A stretch of 21,116 bases of DNA from Euprymna scolopes (GCA_024364805.1 CM044499.1:86932619-86953734), one strand, 5' to 3'. Shown: positions 1 through 9,668, numbered from the stretch's first letter. The notes: a model not told the origin generated them from the letters alone. Numbers and translations are program-made.

Positions 1-31
<31 letters not shown>
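1..31. repeat. (AT)n microsatellite at window edge
   Basis: Fifteen uninterrupted AT units plus one base open the window. The true array probably extends left of it. The window also ends inside a (CT)n array that turns to TA at the last base. Confidence 0.97.
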
Positions 32-32
<1 letters not shown>

Positions 33-224
33 TAGACAAGGAAAACCACCAAAGCAGTGGTATGTTCCAAATGTATTCTGATTATTAAGATCTTTTACTC
101 AAGTTATTCTTAATTCATAAAAGTTCGTAAAAGGCGGCAACAAAAAAATAGAGGGCAGAAAGAAGGAATTATTGCCATGTATCACTTACCAAACAAAATC
201 TAAACACTTCGATTAGTCACAGTT

Positions 225-353
225 TATGAGATCATATTATCAAATTTCCTCTTAGATATCCTTCTTCGGTGGATCACGAAAGTTAAGCAACATGGAGTCT
301 GGCCATTACTAAATGGGTGTCTATTAAAAATGCATGACGATGTTGTAGAAGAG
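225..353 (+). pseudogene. 5S rRNA-like relic (5S pseudogene or 5S-derived SINE head)
   Basis: The segment follows the order of eukaryotic 5S rRNA. There is a divergent 5' part (GATCATATTATC near 231, compare GACCATACCAC). GGATCACGAAAGTTAAGC at 271-288 matches the internal A-box region. TCTGGCC near 298-304 is the intermediate part, and TACTAAATGGGTG near 307-319 corresponds to the C-box TACTTGGATGGGTG. GATGTTGTAG near 340-349 matches the end of 5S (GGTGCTGTAGGC). The length, about 120-130 nt, fits. Many substitutions and no clear T-run terminator argue against a working gene. It could be a dispersed 5S pseudogene or the head of a SINE3-type element; no tail was recognised. Identification is by eye only. 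Confidence 0.6.
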
Positions 354-1050
354 CTAAACCTCTCCTAAAATATACATTGCTGAACATGACTTTAGCAAGT
401 ACTATACTATAACCGTTTATTGCATGCACGTATTGACACAAAAGAGCAATCGTCCTTGGTGTGAAGTTCTGTACTCAATTCAATTATGTGACGAAAATGT
501 CCGGGGAGAGTATACACATGTTTGTTTTTTCTATTTTATTCCTACGTATTTTTTTTTTGATTTTGTGTTGTGTGATTCTGTTGTAGATGGCATCCAAATT
601 GTGGATATACCATGAAACTGAGATAAATATTTATCAATGATGCAAGAGCAATGAGCGATCGTTATATAGACAGGCTCAAGGCTAACATTTGAGCTGGATT
701 TATTGCACTAATTATGCATTGATTTTTCTCATTTAAACTACTTGACGACTGCACTACAATGTTGTTTTCATGGGAGTCATTGAGACGTACTTGATGGCAC
801 GGTGAATGATATGGGCGCGCGACGATGAATGAACACATCTTTGGTTTGTCTGATTAAAATTGCAAAACAACAAATAAATGAACAAATAAACACATAATAA
901 ATACCATGTTGCTCACTTTGTTCTACCGCTTATCCCACGTACACGCATTAGATGACGTTGTCATGCCAACTGCATTACCAGCCTCGCCTGAAGAAGCATT
1001 TTACTTTCAAGAATTGATTTATAATATAAATGCAGTAATTCTCTTCACGC
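354..1050. other. No gene recognised
   Basis: This is AT-rich sequence. Short open frames occur, for example ATG at 424 giving 63 residues, but they have T-run-driven composition and no recognisable motif. An A-rich stretch with AAATAAA-type repeats lies at about 860-902. On the minus strand an AATAAA signal is readable near 699, about 640 bp downstream of the candidate terminal exon at 1340-1435. Confidence 0.6.
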
Positions 1051-1053
1051 TCG

Positions 1054-1096
<43 letters not shown>
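1054..1096. repeat. (TC)n(AC)n compound microsatellite
   Basis: A TC run (about 1054-1068) passes directly into an AC run (to 1096). It is one of several compound dinucleotide arrays in the window. Confidence 0.97.
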
Positions 1097-1099
<3 letters not shown>

Positions 1100-1339
1100 T
1101 TACCTCTACAATAAAGGAAATTGAAAACAAAGCCCTATGCAAAGATGAATCAACACTTTTATCGAATAAAATGTACGAGGGATCTAGTAGTGTTAATTTG
1201 TATTGGGATTGGTGGATACTACTCTATCCTGGGGTTTGCGTCTGTGCTAAATCTTCATAAACGGTTAAAATAACATATTTTGCATACTATTAATATATAA
1301 ATACCACTGGGCAACAATTTTTTACTTTTTAATTGTTGT

Positions 1340-1435
1340 TTAGATTTTTACAACTGATTTAAAGTATTTTTGTACTGCTGAACCAGGAAGTGACATATGT
1401 TTCTCAATCATGTCAAGCATTTCTGCTAATTTGAT
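1340..1435 (-). CDS. Candidate terminal coding exon, gene unknown
   Basis: On the minus strand a pyrimidine-rich tract ending TTTTTGCAG (1444-1436) is followed by 31 codons and a TAA stop at 1342-1340. The peptide begins I-K-L-A-E-M-L-D-M-I-E-K-H-M and ends Y-F-K-S-V-V-K-I. The first half looks like an amphipathic helix with a mixed, non-repetitive residue set, unlike the low-complexity chance frames nearby. I do not recognise the protein. If real, the upstream exons lie at higher coordinates, perhaps beyond the decayed gene at 1619-2331, which would then be intronic. It could also be the last piece of a mobile-element gene, or chance. No AATAAA follows closely on the minus strand. Confidence 0.4.
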   Translation of the reverse strand: MKLAEMLDMIEKHMSLPGSAVQKYFKSVVKI

Positions 1436-1618
1436 CTGCAAAAAGAATCAGACCTTGTGACATTTTTGTGGCATTATCAGCTTATTTTGTCAACACATAT
1501 CATCATCAATGTGTTTTTAAGAGAAAAATGATAGAAACGTCGATTACTGTAAAATGATGATGGGTATTGACAAAAGTACACATAAATTAAAAGTTGCTTC
1601 ACCATTGTTCAAACTTTA

Positions 1619-2331
1619 AGGCTTGTACTTACGTTTCTTCGCACTCCTGGATAGTTCAGAGGCAGCGAAGTCTCTCTACGGATTCGAATAGTAGTCAGCA
1701 ATCATGACTCGGTCGCAGCGATTCTGATACCTAGTCCTTATTTCTTTCAGATTCTGATAGAATCTCTCCACCTGCTCGTCATCTATTGAACCTAGGTTCT
1801 GAGAAAACCGGTCCATTGGTGAAAACATCTTGTATTGCAGTACAGATTTCTGAAAGCAGTCATCATATTGTTTACAAGTTTTGCGTAATTCATTGCCTTA
1901 TTTTTGCCAAGAAATGTATGCACTATAAGAATAAATGCATTCCACGCTTCCAGTTTCAATTCATTCATTAAGTTTTCGACTGCAGAATCTCTGATGATCT
2001 CCCGGATCTGATGCCAGCTTTTAACTTCTTCGTGGTCAATCCTGGAAAAGCCTGGCAACAAGTAAGTGTAGCAGTCACTTATCCTTGTTCAAAGCCTTGG
2101 TGAACTGCTTGATTAAATAGAGCTTGATGTGCAACGGTGGGAAGAGTATTTTGTCTCTATCCATCAGATGGTCGTTGACGAAATTCCTTTCTGGAATAGC
2201 ACCAATTTCTCCCACACACTTGTTCGTGTATGTTAAGCACCAACACTTGGATGATTTCGAGGTTGTATGACTTCAAACCCATCCTTTTGGACATAATCAC
2301 ACAGAACAATCGGACCTAGATACTTCTTGTC
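1619..2331 (-). pseudogene. Decayed copy of a multicopy uncharacterised protein family (probably transposon-borne)
   Basis: Reading the minus strand, conserved-looking stretches appear in order in different frames. First comes Y-L-G-P-I-V-L-C-D-Y-V-Q-K-D-G-F (about 2325-2278). Next is a stretch with C-V-G-E-I-G-A-I-P-E-R-N-F, then L-F-P-P-L-H-I-K-L (about 2225-2125). An open stretch at 2061-1792 contains K-S-W-H-Q-I-R-E-I-I-R-D-S-A. Then D-E-Q-V-E-R-F-Y-Q (about 1780-1755), and last a basic tail K-K-R-K-Y-K-P (near 1620). The order and wording match a family I recall as very numerous in arthropods, hydrozoans and cephalopods, whose members carry an E-Q-G-E-R-F-H-Q motif. Its biochemical role is not known to me. 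Several interruptions make this copy non-functional. No terminal repeats were identified. Confidence 0.65.
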
Positions 2332-3000
2332 ATTAAAATACTAATTTCTAATAATAACAATTATTCGATAGGGTATTTTACCCCATAACTTCTAAACTGA
2401 TCCACACATGCGTGCATGTGAACAAAAAACATAAAATATTTTATTACGCAAAACCAATGTGAGTTTGGGATTCAGTGCATGAGATTCAACCTAAATCAAC
2501 TAAAAAAACGCCGTGATAATTTTTTTATTTACCACTATAATAATCAAGTTATACTATAGGATTAGGCATCGAAGCAGGATCGCGCAACGGTCTCCTCCGT
2601 TCTTAGATAAGGTGCATGTTATTTTGATGAATTGCGATGAGAGGCAAAATATTTATCCATTACATCACTATTTCTGTGCTCTGCTCATTCATTATTCTTA
2701 CTAGATCAGTGTATGATATCAACGAAGATATCAAATCAGCCATACAATATTCGATTCTTATCGGATCTAGTGTTGTCATTTAAGACAAGTAAGACGTCAG
2801 AATTATACTAAATTTGCAGATGAACTATTAAATGTGTTCAATTAATCACATACAGTTTATTTGCTAAAAAACAACGGAAAGCACATTTATTTTTTGTATA
2901 TTTAATCAATTAATTTCGAAATCTTATTTTATTGTTTCATGTTTTGATTATTTTGCTAAATTAATAGAAAAAGCATTTAGCCAAAAAGCATTAAAAATAT
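2332..3000. other. No gene recognised
   Basis: AT-rich sequence with short poly-A and poly-T runs. Two GATATC sites (2715-2720 and 2727-2732) and a loose ACTAGATC/GATCTAGT pair (about 2699-2768) are the only local symmetry seen. No coding or RNA feature was recognised. Confidence 0.6.
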
Positions 3001-3720
3001 CGTCTCAACCAAGACCGTTAAGAGCGAGGGATATCCGAAATCACTGGAACTGCGAATGCTAAGCTTATGCTTTTTTTACTGTGGCCCAATCAGCTACGAT
3101 GGTAAGAGATTGTCCCAGATGAGAGGTCAAGGAGAGTTGAATTAGAGCTATGATTGAAAATTGCCCCAAAAGGGGACCAGCGAGAGATGAATTGAAGCTT
3201 TTTTATTTTATTGTCAGATCTCAGAGAATAGCAGGTAACTCAGCCAGCTAGAAAGAGAGGTTGTGTAGCCGTCGATCTGAAATGCATTTTCTTTGTAACA
3301 GAAAAAATAAAGTCGAAAATAAAACAATATTGTTTCAAAAGTGTTTATTTTGAGGTATCTAGCCGATTGTTTGGGATAAAAGGTTTGTCAAGGCTGAAGC
3401 CGTCAGAGCATTGAGAAAATCCTCGTCAAGAATCTTTGTTCTGTGGAAATGTACCTGATTGGGATGTATGGGGGAGGTGGCTGATTATCAAACCAGGGAG
3501 AACCAAAGTGGGACGTAGCAAGCAAGGGTTGGTTAGATCGGAAACCCATGCTTGCTCCGACTTACATCACCTCTCCATACATAAGGCACTGCAGACCGGA
3601 AAAAATTAGTATGGAGCCTGGAGTTGAGTTTTGAGCTTAAGTTTCGGAGTCGGTTGAACTCGGAGAGACTGTCCACGGAACCACACCACCCCGCGAAGAC
3701 ACCCGTTCGATAAGCAAGGA
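3000..3720. other. Compositionally distinct block, possible old LTR or unknown repeat
   Basis: This block is visibly richer in G and C than its flanks. In order on the plus strand it holds a CCAATCAG box (3086-3093), a T-rich TATA-like stretch (about 3198-3212) and clustered AATAAA/AAAATAAAA signals (about 3304-3326). That layout resembles an LTR promoter and poly(A) region. Past it, an unrecognised plus-strand open stretch of about 50 codons covers the hairpin at 3464-3582. No terminal repeats, duplications or known protein were seen, so its nature is open. A host promoter or terminal exon region is an alternative. Confidence 0.35.
3464..3582. repeat. Long imperfect inverted repeat (hairpin)
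   Basis: The outer arms 3464-3478 and 3568-3582 are complementary with one mismatch (ATGTATGGGGGAGGTG against CACCTCTCCATACAT). The inner arms 3517-3530 and 3543-3556 (AGCAAGCAAGGGTT against AACCCATGCTTGCT) pair at 13 of 14 positions around a 12-nt loop. The left arm carries a large extra bulge. It could fold as RNA or be the remnant of a foldback insertion. Confidence 0.75.
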
Positions 3721-3919
3721 ATGTAAAATTAGAAAAAAAGAGTCCTTTTTTTTACACAGTGTTTGAATACCTTCGAAGTACGAGAAAGAAAAATTATAAT
3801 CGACATTTTTATTGTTTTTATTTTATTTCTTCTGAAAAACTTTACATAATTATTGTTATTTTTCTCTTTTTGTGAATAATTAATTTTATACGAAACTTAC
3901 GACCAGCGTCAGCGTTAAA

Positions 3920-3953
3920 TATTATTATTATTATCATCATTATTATTATTATG

Positions 3954-3994
<41 letters not shown>

Positions 3995-3995
3995 G

Positions 3996-4056
<61 letters not shown>

Positions 4057-4066
4057 CTACTACTAC
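3920..4066. repeat. (TTA)n / (ATT)n trinucleotide tract
   Basis: Long TTA/ATT array interrupted by ATGTTT and by CAT units on the left, ending in several ACT units on the right. On the minus strand it reads as AAT and would encode poly-asparagine in one frame, so open frames across it are not evidence of a gene. Confidence 0.97.
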
Positions 4067-4069
4067 TTG

Positions 4070-4274
4070 CAGGCGAACTTAAAGAAAACCAATCAAGTTG
4101 AATGATTTTTTCCAGCGGGAGAAGAAGAGAGGGAGGATCATCAAACTGCTGACCCAGCGTCATATCAACATTGTCTTCGTGAAAGCGACTGAGACTGCGA
4201 CTGCGTCGCAGGACTTTTGTGAATGTTCGAGCCGAACCCGCACGTAACTGTATGAACACTACGGTCTTCTTCAT
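4070..4274 (-). CDS. Possible coding exon or chance open stretch, unknown
   Basis: A minus-strand frame starts at ATG (4274) and gives about 68 residues before running into the AAT tract as poly-Asn. It includes an Arg/Ser-rich patch (R-R-S-R-S-L-S-R) and an acidic/hydrophobic part (F-D-D-P-P-S-L-L-L-P-L-E). Base composition is less AT-rich than around it. A weak donor-like CAA|GTAGT lies at the edge of the repeat. There is no homology I recognise, so it may be a first exon, part of an unknown repeat, or chance. A perfect 7-bp inverted repeat CTGCGAC/GTCGCAG sits at 4195-4211. Confidence 0.25.
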
Positions 4275-4279
4275 GTTTC

Positions 4280-5200
4280 ATCAACCGTTATATTACTCTT
4301 GCTTAAAGAAAACAGGTTAAAAATCATTCCACTATGACGGATTCGACAGAGTTCGTTAAAATTTTCGTATTTGTGCGTTAGACATCGTTAAAACGACACC
4401 GATAATCTATCCCTTCTCGTATATTTCACTATTACTTTTTTGTATGAGTTATGGACTGCAAGTAACGATAGCAGAACATCAAAATATAAGAAAACAGAAC
4501 TGTGAGTCATTAAGTTACAACCACTACTTTGCTCTATTCTATTTTGGTTTCATTCGCAAATTAATGTTACGTATTCGCTATAAATAACGAATAATAAATA
4601 AATAAAAACATCTGTTTACTTCTATATATTATTATAATATCACTATTATAATTGAGATTACAAGTATTGACATTATTAATCAGAAGTGGTGTTATTGTTA
4701 TCATTCTTATATAGAAATAAAATTGTTATATTGGCATTTAATGTATATACTTGGTTATGGTGTTTACAAACACACATATATTATATGGCGACCATAAAAA
4801 AGAAAGTGACTATTTCTTTTAATGTTCACAGCATCATTAAGAAATATTAGATTATAGATGGAGGCGAAACATATACATGGACAGTAAAGTGGGAGATGAA
4901 TTACTTTTTCATTAATTCTAAACATGACTTATTGGAGCAGTTTATTTTATCAAATATAATAAAATCTCATAATTAAAGTATATTTTAATATATTTTGTGT
5001 TATCAAAATATATAAGAAAAGCATTAGGTAAAATTTAGTATAATAATCGTTTGCTGTTTTGGGATACAAATCACCCCTTATTTCAGAATTTAGTGGAATA
5101 TCACTGGTTTCTGAGACTAACTGGAGACATTCATATCATGTTTAACCGCATGTTACGAACATCTTCCTCTCATACCACTTTAATGTATTCTTTATGATAA
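4280..5200. other. No gene recognised
   Basis: Strongly AT-rich sequence with scattered AATAAATAAA (about 4588-4606) and TATA-like runs. The 5' boundary of the gypsy fossil may lie in the right part of this stretch, but I could not fix it by eye. Confidence 0.55.
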
Positions 5201-5203
5201 ATG

Positions 5204-5273
5204 CATATTATATTTTATATACTTTACACTAGTTGAGGGTTTTTTTCATTTGTGACCCTTAGCACGGGGCTAT
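5204..5273 (+). repeat. 5' end repeat of the gypsy fossil (LTR remnant)
   Basis: Matches 9400-9470 with a few substitutions and small gaps, starting at CATATTATATTT and including TTTCATTTGTGACCC. Probably the inner part of the 5' LTR; how far it extends left is unknown. Confidence 0.7.
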
Positions 5274-6038
5274 AGTAACTTGCTGACTAGGATGATTCCA
5301 GAACTTCCTGGATCAATCTACAATAATTACTTACAACAACTGAATGACGAATATTCTGGCAAGGACTCACTCTAAAAAAAAACAGCCATTTAAAAACAAC
5401 ATTTGACGACCAAAAGGATTCAAGAAAAAAGAACACACGGGAAATTCGAAATAAATTTTTCCTACACTCAGGCGAAATTCGAAACTTCAAAATATTTATT
5501 GAAGAACAGGAAAAACTACTTGTCAATGTTGGGGGAAAAACAACATTCGAGCGTCAAAATCCACAAACACGGGATAAAGAACACTTCGAAAATAGACAAG
5601 TCTTGCTGAAAAAAGGGTTCAACAAAGCCGTCGTCAAAAAGCCTTATCTTGCTGTTAAAATAGATATTAGAAGCATAAACTACGAGTTGAAAGAGAACTC
5701 AAGACAATTGCGTTTAGAATTATTACTGCAGAATTAGTGAGACCAAGTTTCAGTAAGTACAAAACAACAACTTTTTTCATCTCTATAAATACAAGTAATG
5801 TTGATAAAAAAAACTTTGTCCTTCTAAAAAGCATGTCCGCTAATACGTCTTATTGTTAAAAGGCATTGGCGTTGGGAAAAGAAAAAAACTCCTGCAAAAG
5901 TAAATGATATATTTTATTTTATTGGCTAAAGCGTGTACTTGCACAAATTAAAAAAGACGTCAGATTTTAATCCGATTAAAATAAACTTTTTACTCGTCGA
6001 CGGGACTGAACAAAGAAGAAGAAAACAAACGATTTCGC

Positions 6039-6101
6039 AAATACAAATAAGGTGTTAACAAATACAAATAAGGTGTTAACAAATACAAATAAGGTGTTAA
6101 C
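6039..6101 (+). repeat. Perfect 3 x 21 bp tandem repeat
   Basis: Three identical contiguous 21-bp units at 6039-6059, 6060-6080 and 6081-6101. Each begins AAATACAAATAAG and ends GTGTTAAC. It lies in the untranslated leader of the gypsy fossil. Perfect identity within an otherwise decayed element suggests a recent local expansion. Confidence 0.98.
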
Positions 6102-6215
6102 GAGAAAAAGACATTCTTTTTTGCACAGCAATCGAAAAAATAGCCAATATTAAATAAATGTTATAAACTCTCTTTCACAGATAAGTAACTAATTCTCGTT
6201 AAGGAAGAAAAGCGG

Positions 6216-6262
6216 AAAAATGTGTAGGATCAACAAGGAATTGAACCCAGTACCTGACACGT
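6216..6262 (-). other. tRNA B-box-like fragment
   Basis: On the minus strand TACTGGGTTCAATTCCTTG resembles a tRNA T-arm (B box GGTTCAATTCC). No matching A box was found upstream on that strand, so a full tRNA or SINE cannot be claimed. It lies inside the leader of the gypsy fossil and may be a nested SINE scrap or coincidence. Confidence 0.25.
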
Positions 6263-6499
6263 TACGAAAATTTAAAAATGGTAAATGAAGTCTACTGCTT
6301 TCTGTGTAAATACAAACGCCGAATTATTTTCTCAGGAAAATTGCCACACGAGGAAATAAATATATGAAAGAAATACACGTTAAATAACCAGGTACGAATT
6401 TTAAAAAAAAAAATTTCTATAGAGTTAGTACTATAGAAAAAGTAAATCAACGAATTGCGTTGTTTCTGCCATATTAAGTAATTCCACACTGTCCAAAAA

Positions 6500-7660
6500 C
6501 ATGGAGGATTTTGCAAAACAGATTTTGGAAGCAGTGAAATTCCAACTAAGTTAACAATTAGAACTTGAAAAAGGTCCCTAGAAGAGCAGCTGGCAATACA
6601 AGCGAAACAATTGACAATACAGAAACAAAACGAAGAATAGCAGTTAAATTTAATGAAATATCTCGAGAAAAACAAGGAGAAAATAAAGAAATGAACGAAC
6701 AAATATTGGTAAAACAGTTAGATTTTATGAAATACTTCGAGGAATAATAGGAAAGAGAAAAGAAATAAATAAATGATAAATATTGGAATATTTGAGAAAA
6801 TTACATTGAAAGCAACAAAACCAGTCAGATAAAAAATAGATTTGATAACGCAAGTTTTTGTGTATTAAAGCAGCGGAGAAGAAATCAGCACAGCTTTTAC
6901 CCAAAATGCGATCTGGTCAGCTACTGATACATTTCACTATGCTCCTGAGGAAGACCTAACGTTTGAGGCATATTTCAGAAGATTTTGCGACCTTTTTAAA
7001 ATTGATTGCAGTGCATGGAGGGATCAAAAGAAGGTTCGTTTATTGCTACGGAAGTTCGGTACATCGGAACATAACAAATTCGTGGACTATATTTTACCAA
7101 GAAAAACCAACGAATTGTCGTTTGACGAGTTAATGAAGCTATACTGTCCAAAAAGAGGCGTTTTTCATAAAGATGGAAATTCATGAATCTTACACGGAAG
7201 GAGAGTCAGGAATATATGACTTTTGCGTCTATAGTTAATAAGCACTGTGACGATTTCAAATTATCGTCATTAACAGCGGACAATTTCAAATGCTTAATAT
7301 TCACACAAGGTTTGATAGTCACAAAAGACGCCGATATAAGACGTCGTGCTCTAAATAAATTGGAATTAAAACCTTATTTGACGCTTCAGACACTGGCTCA
7401 AGATTGTCAACGGTTCGTGGCCAGGAAGCAATATTCCCGAAACATAAAGGAAGCAGGTATCGCTCACTTTAAAAAAATACGCTTCAAAAATAAAGGACAC
7501 TCGCCCGCCAGCAATTACTAACCGAGAGGCAAAAAGAACCCTTCACAAAATTATCAGGAAAGACAAAATCCTAGGATCCCTTATAGCAAATGTGAAAGAT
7601 CTCATGGGTACAATGCATGTCAGTACCAAAGGAAAAAACACGTGACCTATGCAAGCGAGC
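6500..7660 (+). pseudogene. Gag-like region of the gypsy fossil
   Basis: The region begins with a helical, Gln/Glu/Lys-rich part near 6501-6760. Capsid-like stretches follow. One includes F-E-A-Y-F-R-R-F and V-R-L-L-L-R-K-F-G at about 6960-7060. Another at 7183-7521 contains F-K-C-L-I-F-T-Q-G-L and K-D-A-D-I-R-R-R. These match the Gag part of K02A2.6-like gypsy polyproteins as I recall them. A Cys/His-containing patch near 7585-7640 may be the nucleocapsid knuckle. It is a broken fossil. Confidence 0.7.
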
Positions 7661-7739
7661 AGGGCACAAGACCTCATATTGCAGAGCGAAAGTAGCAAAA
7701 AAGAGCTACGTAAAACCTGTAAAAATGGACCCTTCACCA

Positions 7740-7900
7740 ACAGAGGACATAATAAATATGTTACAGTGAGAGTCAGAAATAAAGAAGTGAAACTGCAGCT
7801 CGATTCAGGGTTGGATTTATCGATTATAAATTTTCACACATGGAAGATAATAGGAAAGCCCACGATGACAAAGATGAATAATGTCGCAAGATCGGTACTG
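7740..7900 (+). pseudogene. Retropepsin-like region of the gypsy fossil
   Basis: The frame contains L-Q-L-D-S-G (D-S-G at about 7802-7810) followed by a hydrophobic stretch, S-I-I-N-F. This is the usual shape of a retroviral-type aspartic protease, here D-S-G instead of the commoner D-T-G. It lies between the Gag-like and reverse-transcriptase parts, as expected. Confidence 0.65.
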
Positions 7901-8159
7901 GTGAAAAAATAAATTTTGAGGGTGAGGTAGTTATGAATGTGTCATTAAAAAGAACGACAAAAAACTAAAAGTTTTCATTCTTAAGGACGCAACGAACTTA
8001 TTCGGGACCGATTGCATCCAGGAATTTGAATTAGGAGACTCGCCAATGAGTAATTTTTCTCACAAAGTCGAAAACCTAACGTCCGAAGCCGACAAACTAA
8101 AAAAAGATCTTAAAAATCTTTCCCGATTGTTTTCTCTGAAAAGCTTGAATGCTGCACAA

Positions 8160-9400
8160 AAATAAAAATGATGTTCGAATTGCTGGATGAAGCAAAACCA
8201 ATACTCAAAAAGCCACGGAGCGTACCGTTCGCTTTGAGGGAGAAAATGGATGAAGAATTGAAAAGACTAGTTAACACTGGGAGTTTGACCCCTATTAACT
8301 ATAGTGAGTTGGCAGCCGCCACCGTATACGTGAATAAAATCTATTAGGGTATGCGCAGACTTCTCGACCGGATTGAATCCTGCACTCAAGGAACATCATT
8401 ACCCGCTACCAAACTCAGACGAAATTTTCGCTAAGTTTAATGGCGGAAATTTTTTTGCCTAAACAGACTTAAGCGAGGCGTACCTACAAATACCAGTATA
8501 GGGAGATAGCTCGAAACTTTTGTGTATCTCAACGCACAAAGGACTTTATAAATTCAATAGATTAGCATTCCAACAAGTAATCGATACTTTGGTAAGCGGT
8601 TTGGATCTTGCAATAGGCTATCTGGACGATATTCTTATGCGTAGTCAAAATGTTGAACAACATAGATCATGTATTTTAAGTGTTTGACAGGATAAAAGAA
8701 TACGGCTTCACATTGAAGGAAGCAAGATGCAAAGTTTTGGAACGAATTAAATACCTGGGTCATATAATAGATAATGACGGGAGGAAACTCGATCCAGACA
8801 GGTCCACAGCAATAAAAGACATGTCAGAACCTCATAATGTAACTCCATTCAAGAGTTTTTTAGGGCTCGTCAATTATTATCAAACGTTCATTAAGAACAT
8901 GGTTGAATTGCGTGCGCCATTGAATGTACTATTAAGAAAAGGACAAAAATCGGACAGGACGCCTGAATGCCAGGCAGCGTTTAAGAAATTAAAAAATAGA
9001 TTAATGTCAGATTTATACCTGACTCATTTCAATTCAAAACAAGAGATTATTGTCGCAACTGACGCAAGTTCTTATGGGATCGTGCGTGCATTCTACACAA
9101 GATGCCTAATGGTCCCATTAAGCCGACCGCCCATGCGTCAAAAACTTTACTGCCTGCCGAGAAAATTTACTCCCAAATTGAAAAGGAAGCACTGGGGATC
9201 ATATTCCCTGTTACAAAATTCCACCGATTTTTTCACGGTTGTAAATTTTAATTACAAACTGACCATAAGCCCGCTTATAACCATCTTTGGCTCTATAAAA
9301 GATCTGTCAACTTACACAGCCAACAGACTGCAAAGATGGGGGACTATTATACTGAATTACGATTTCAGTATGGAATTGCTTACATCTGTGAAGTTAAGTC
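8160..9400 (+). pseudogene. Reverse transcriptase and RNase H region of the gypsy fossil
   Basis: RT stretches are readable in order: V-C-A-D-F-S-T-G-L-N with the following H-Y-P-L-P (about 8349-8408), T-D-L-S-E-A-Y-L-Q-I-P (about 8466-8500), the catalytic Y-L-D-D-I-L (about 8620-8637), then Y-L-G-H-I-I at about 8752-8770. L-G-L-V-N-Y-Y (about 8860) is the RT-RNase H connection. T-D-A-S-S-Y-G (about 9059-9079) is the RNase H start. The longest open stretch is 8680-9450. The order and spacing are typical of Ty3/gypsy pol. The region is broken. Confidence 0.88.
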
Positions 9401-9470
9401 ATATTATATTTCATAGACGTTACACTATTTGTGGTTTATTTCATTTGTGACCCCTTGCACGGGTCTACAA
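9400..9470 (+). repeat. 3' end repeat of the gypsy fossil (LTR remnant)
   Basis: Similar to 5204-5273. It follows the RNase H-like part directly, and the last residues of the 8680-9450 open stretch fall within it. Confidence 0.7.
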
Positions 9471-9665
9471 CATTTACTCTGACCAGATTTTTTTTGGTAA
9501 AGTTGTTTATTTTAAGAACATGATGCTTCGGTAAAACGTATGATGTATCAGATATGTAAAAGCCATGAAATGAACACCTTGTGACAGAATGAACAAACAG
9601 TACATAAGAAAGAATAAAAATATAAGAAAACCAGTAACATGTGAAGGAGGAACTGCCTATCCTTC

Positions 9666-9668
<3 letters not shown>

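Larger units (their letters stand above)
5204..9470 (+). mobile_element. Ty3/gypsy LTR retrotransposon fossil, K02A2.6-like
   Basis: The parts occur in the usual order on the plus strand: leader, Gag-like region (about 6500-7660), retropepsin-like region (7740-7900), reverse transcriptase (8160-8760) and RNase H (about 8850-9400). An integrase was not recognised. Sequences of about 70 bp at the two ends (5204-5273 and 9400-9470) are similar, roughly 85 percent by eye, and share TTTCATTTGTGACCC and GCACGGG. They are taken as remnants of the two LTRs. The copy is clearly broken, with many breaks, and the end divergence suggests an old insertion. The outer LTR limits and target duplication were not found, so the stated ends are minimal. 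Confidence 0.85.

Noticed and set aside
424-615. 63-residue open frame starting at ATG
   Set aside because: Driven by T-runs, no motif, no splice or promoter context.
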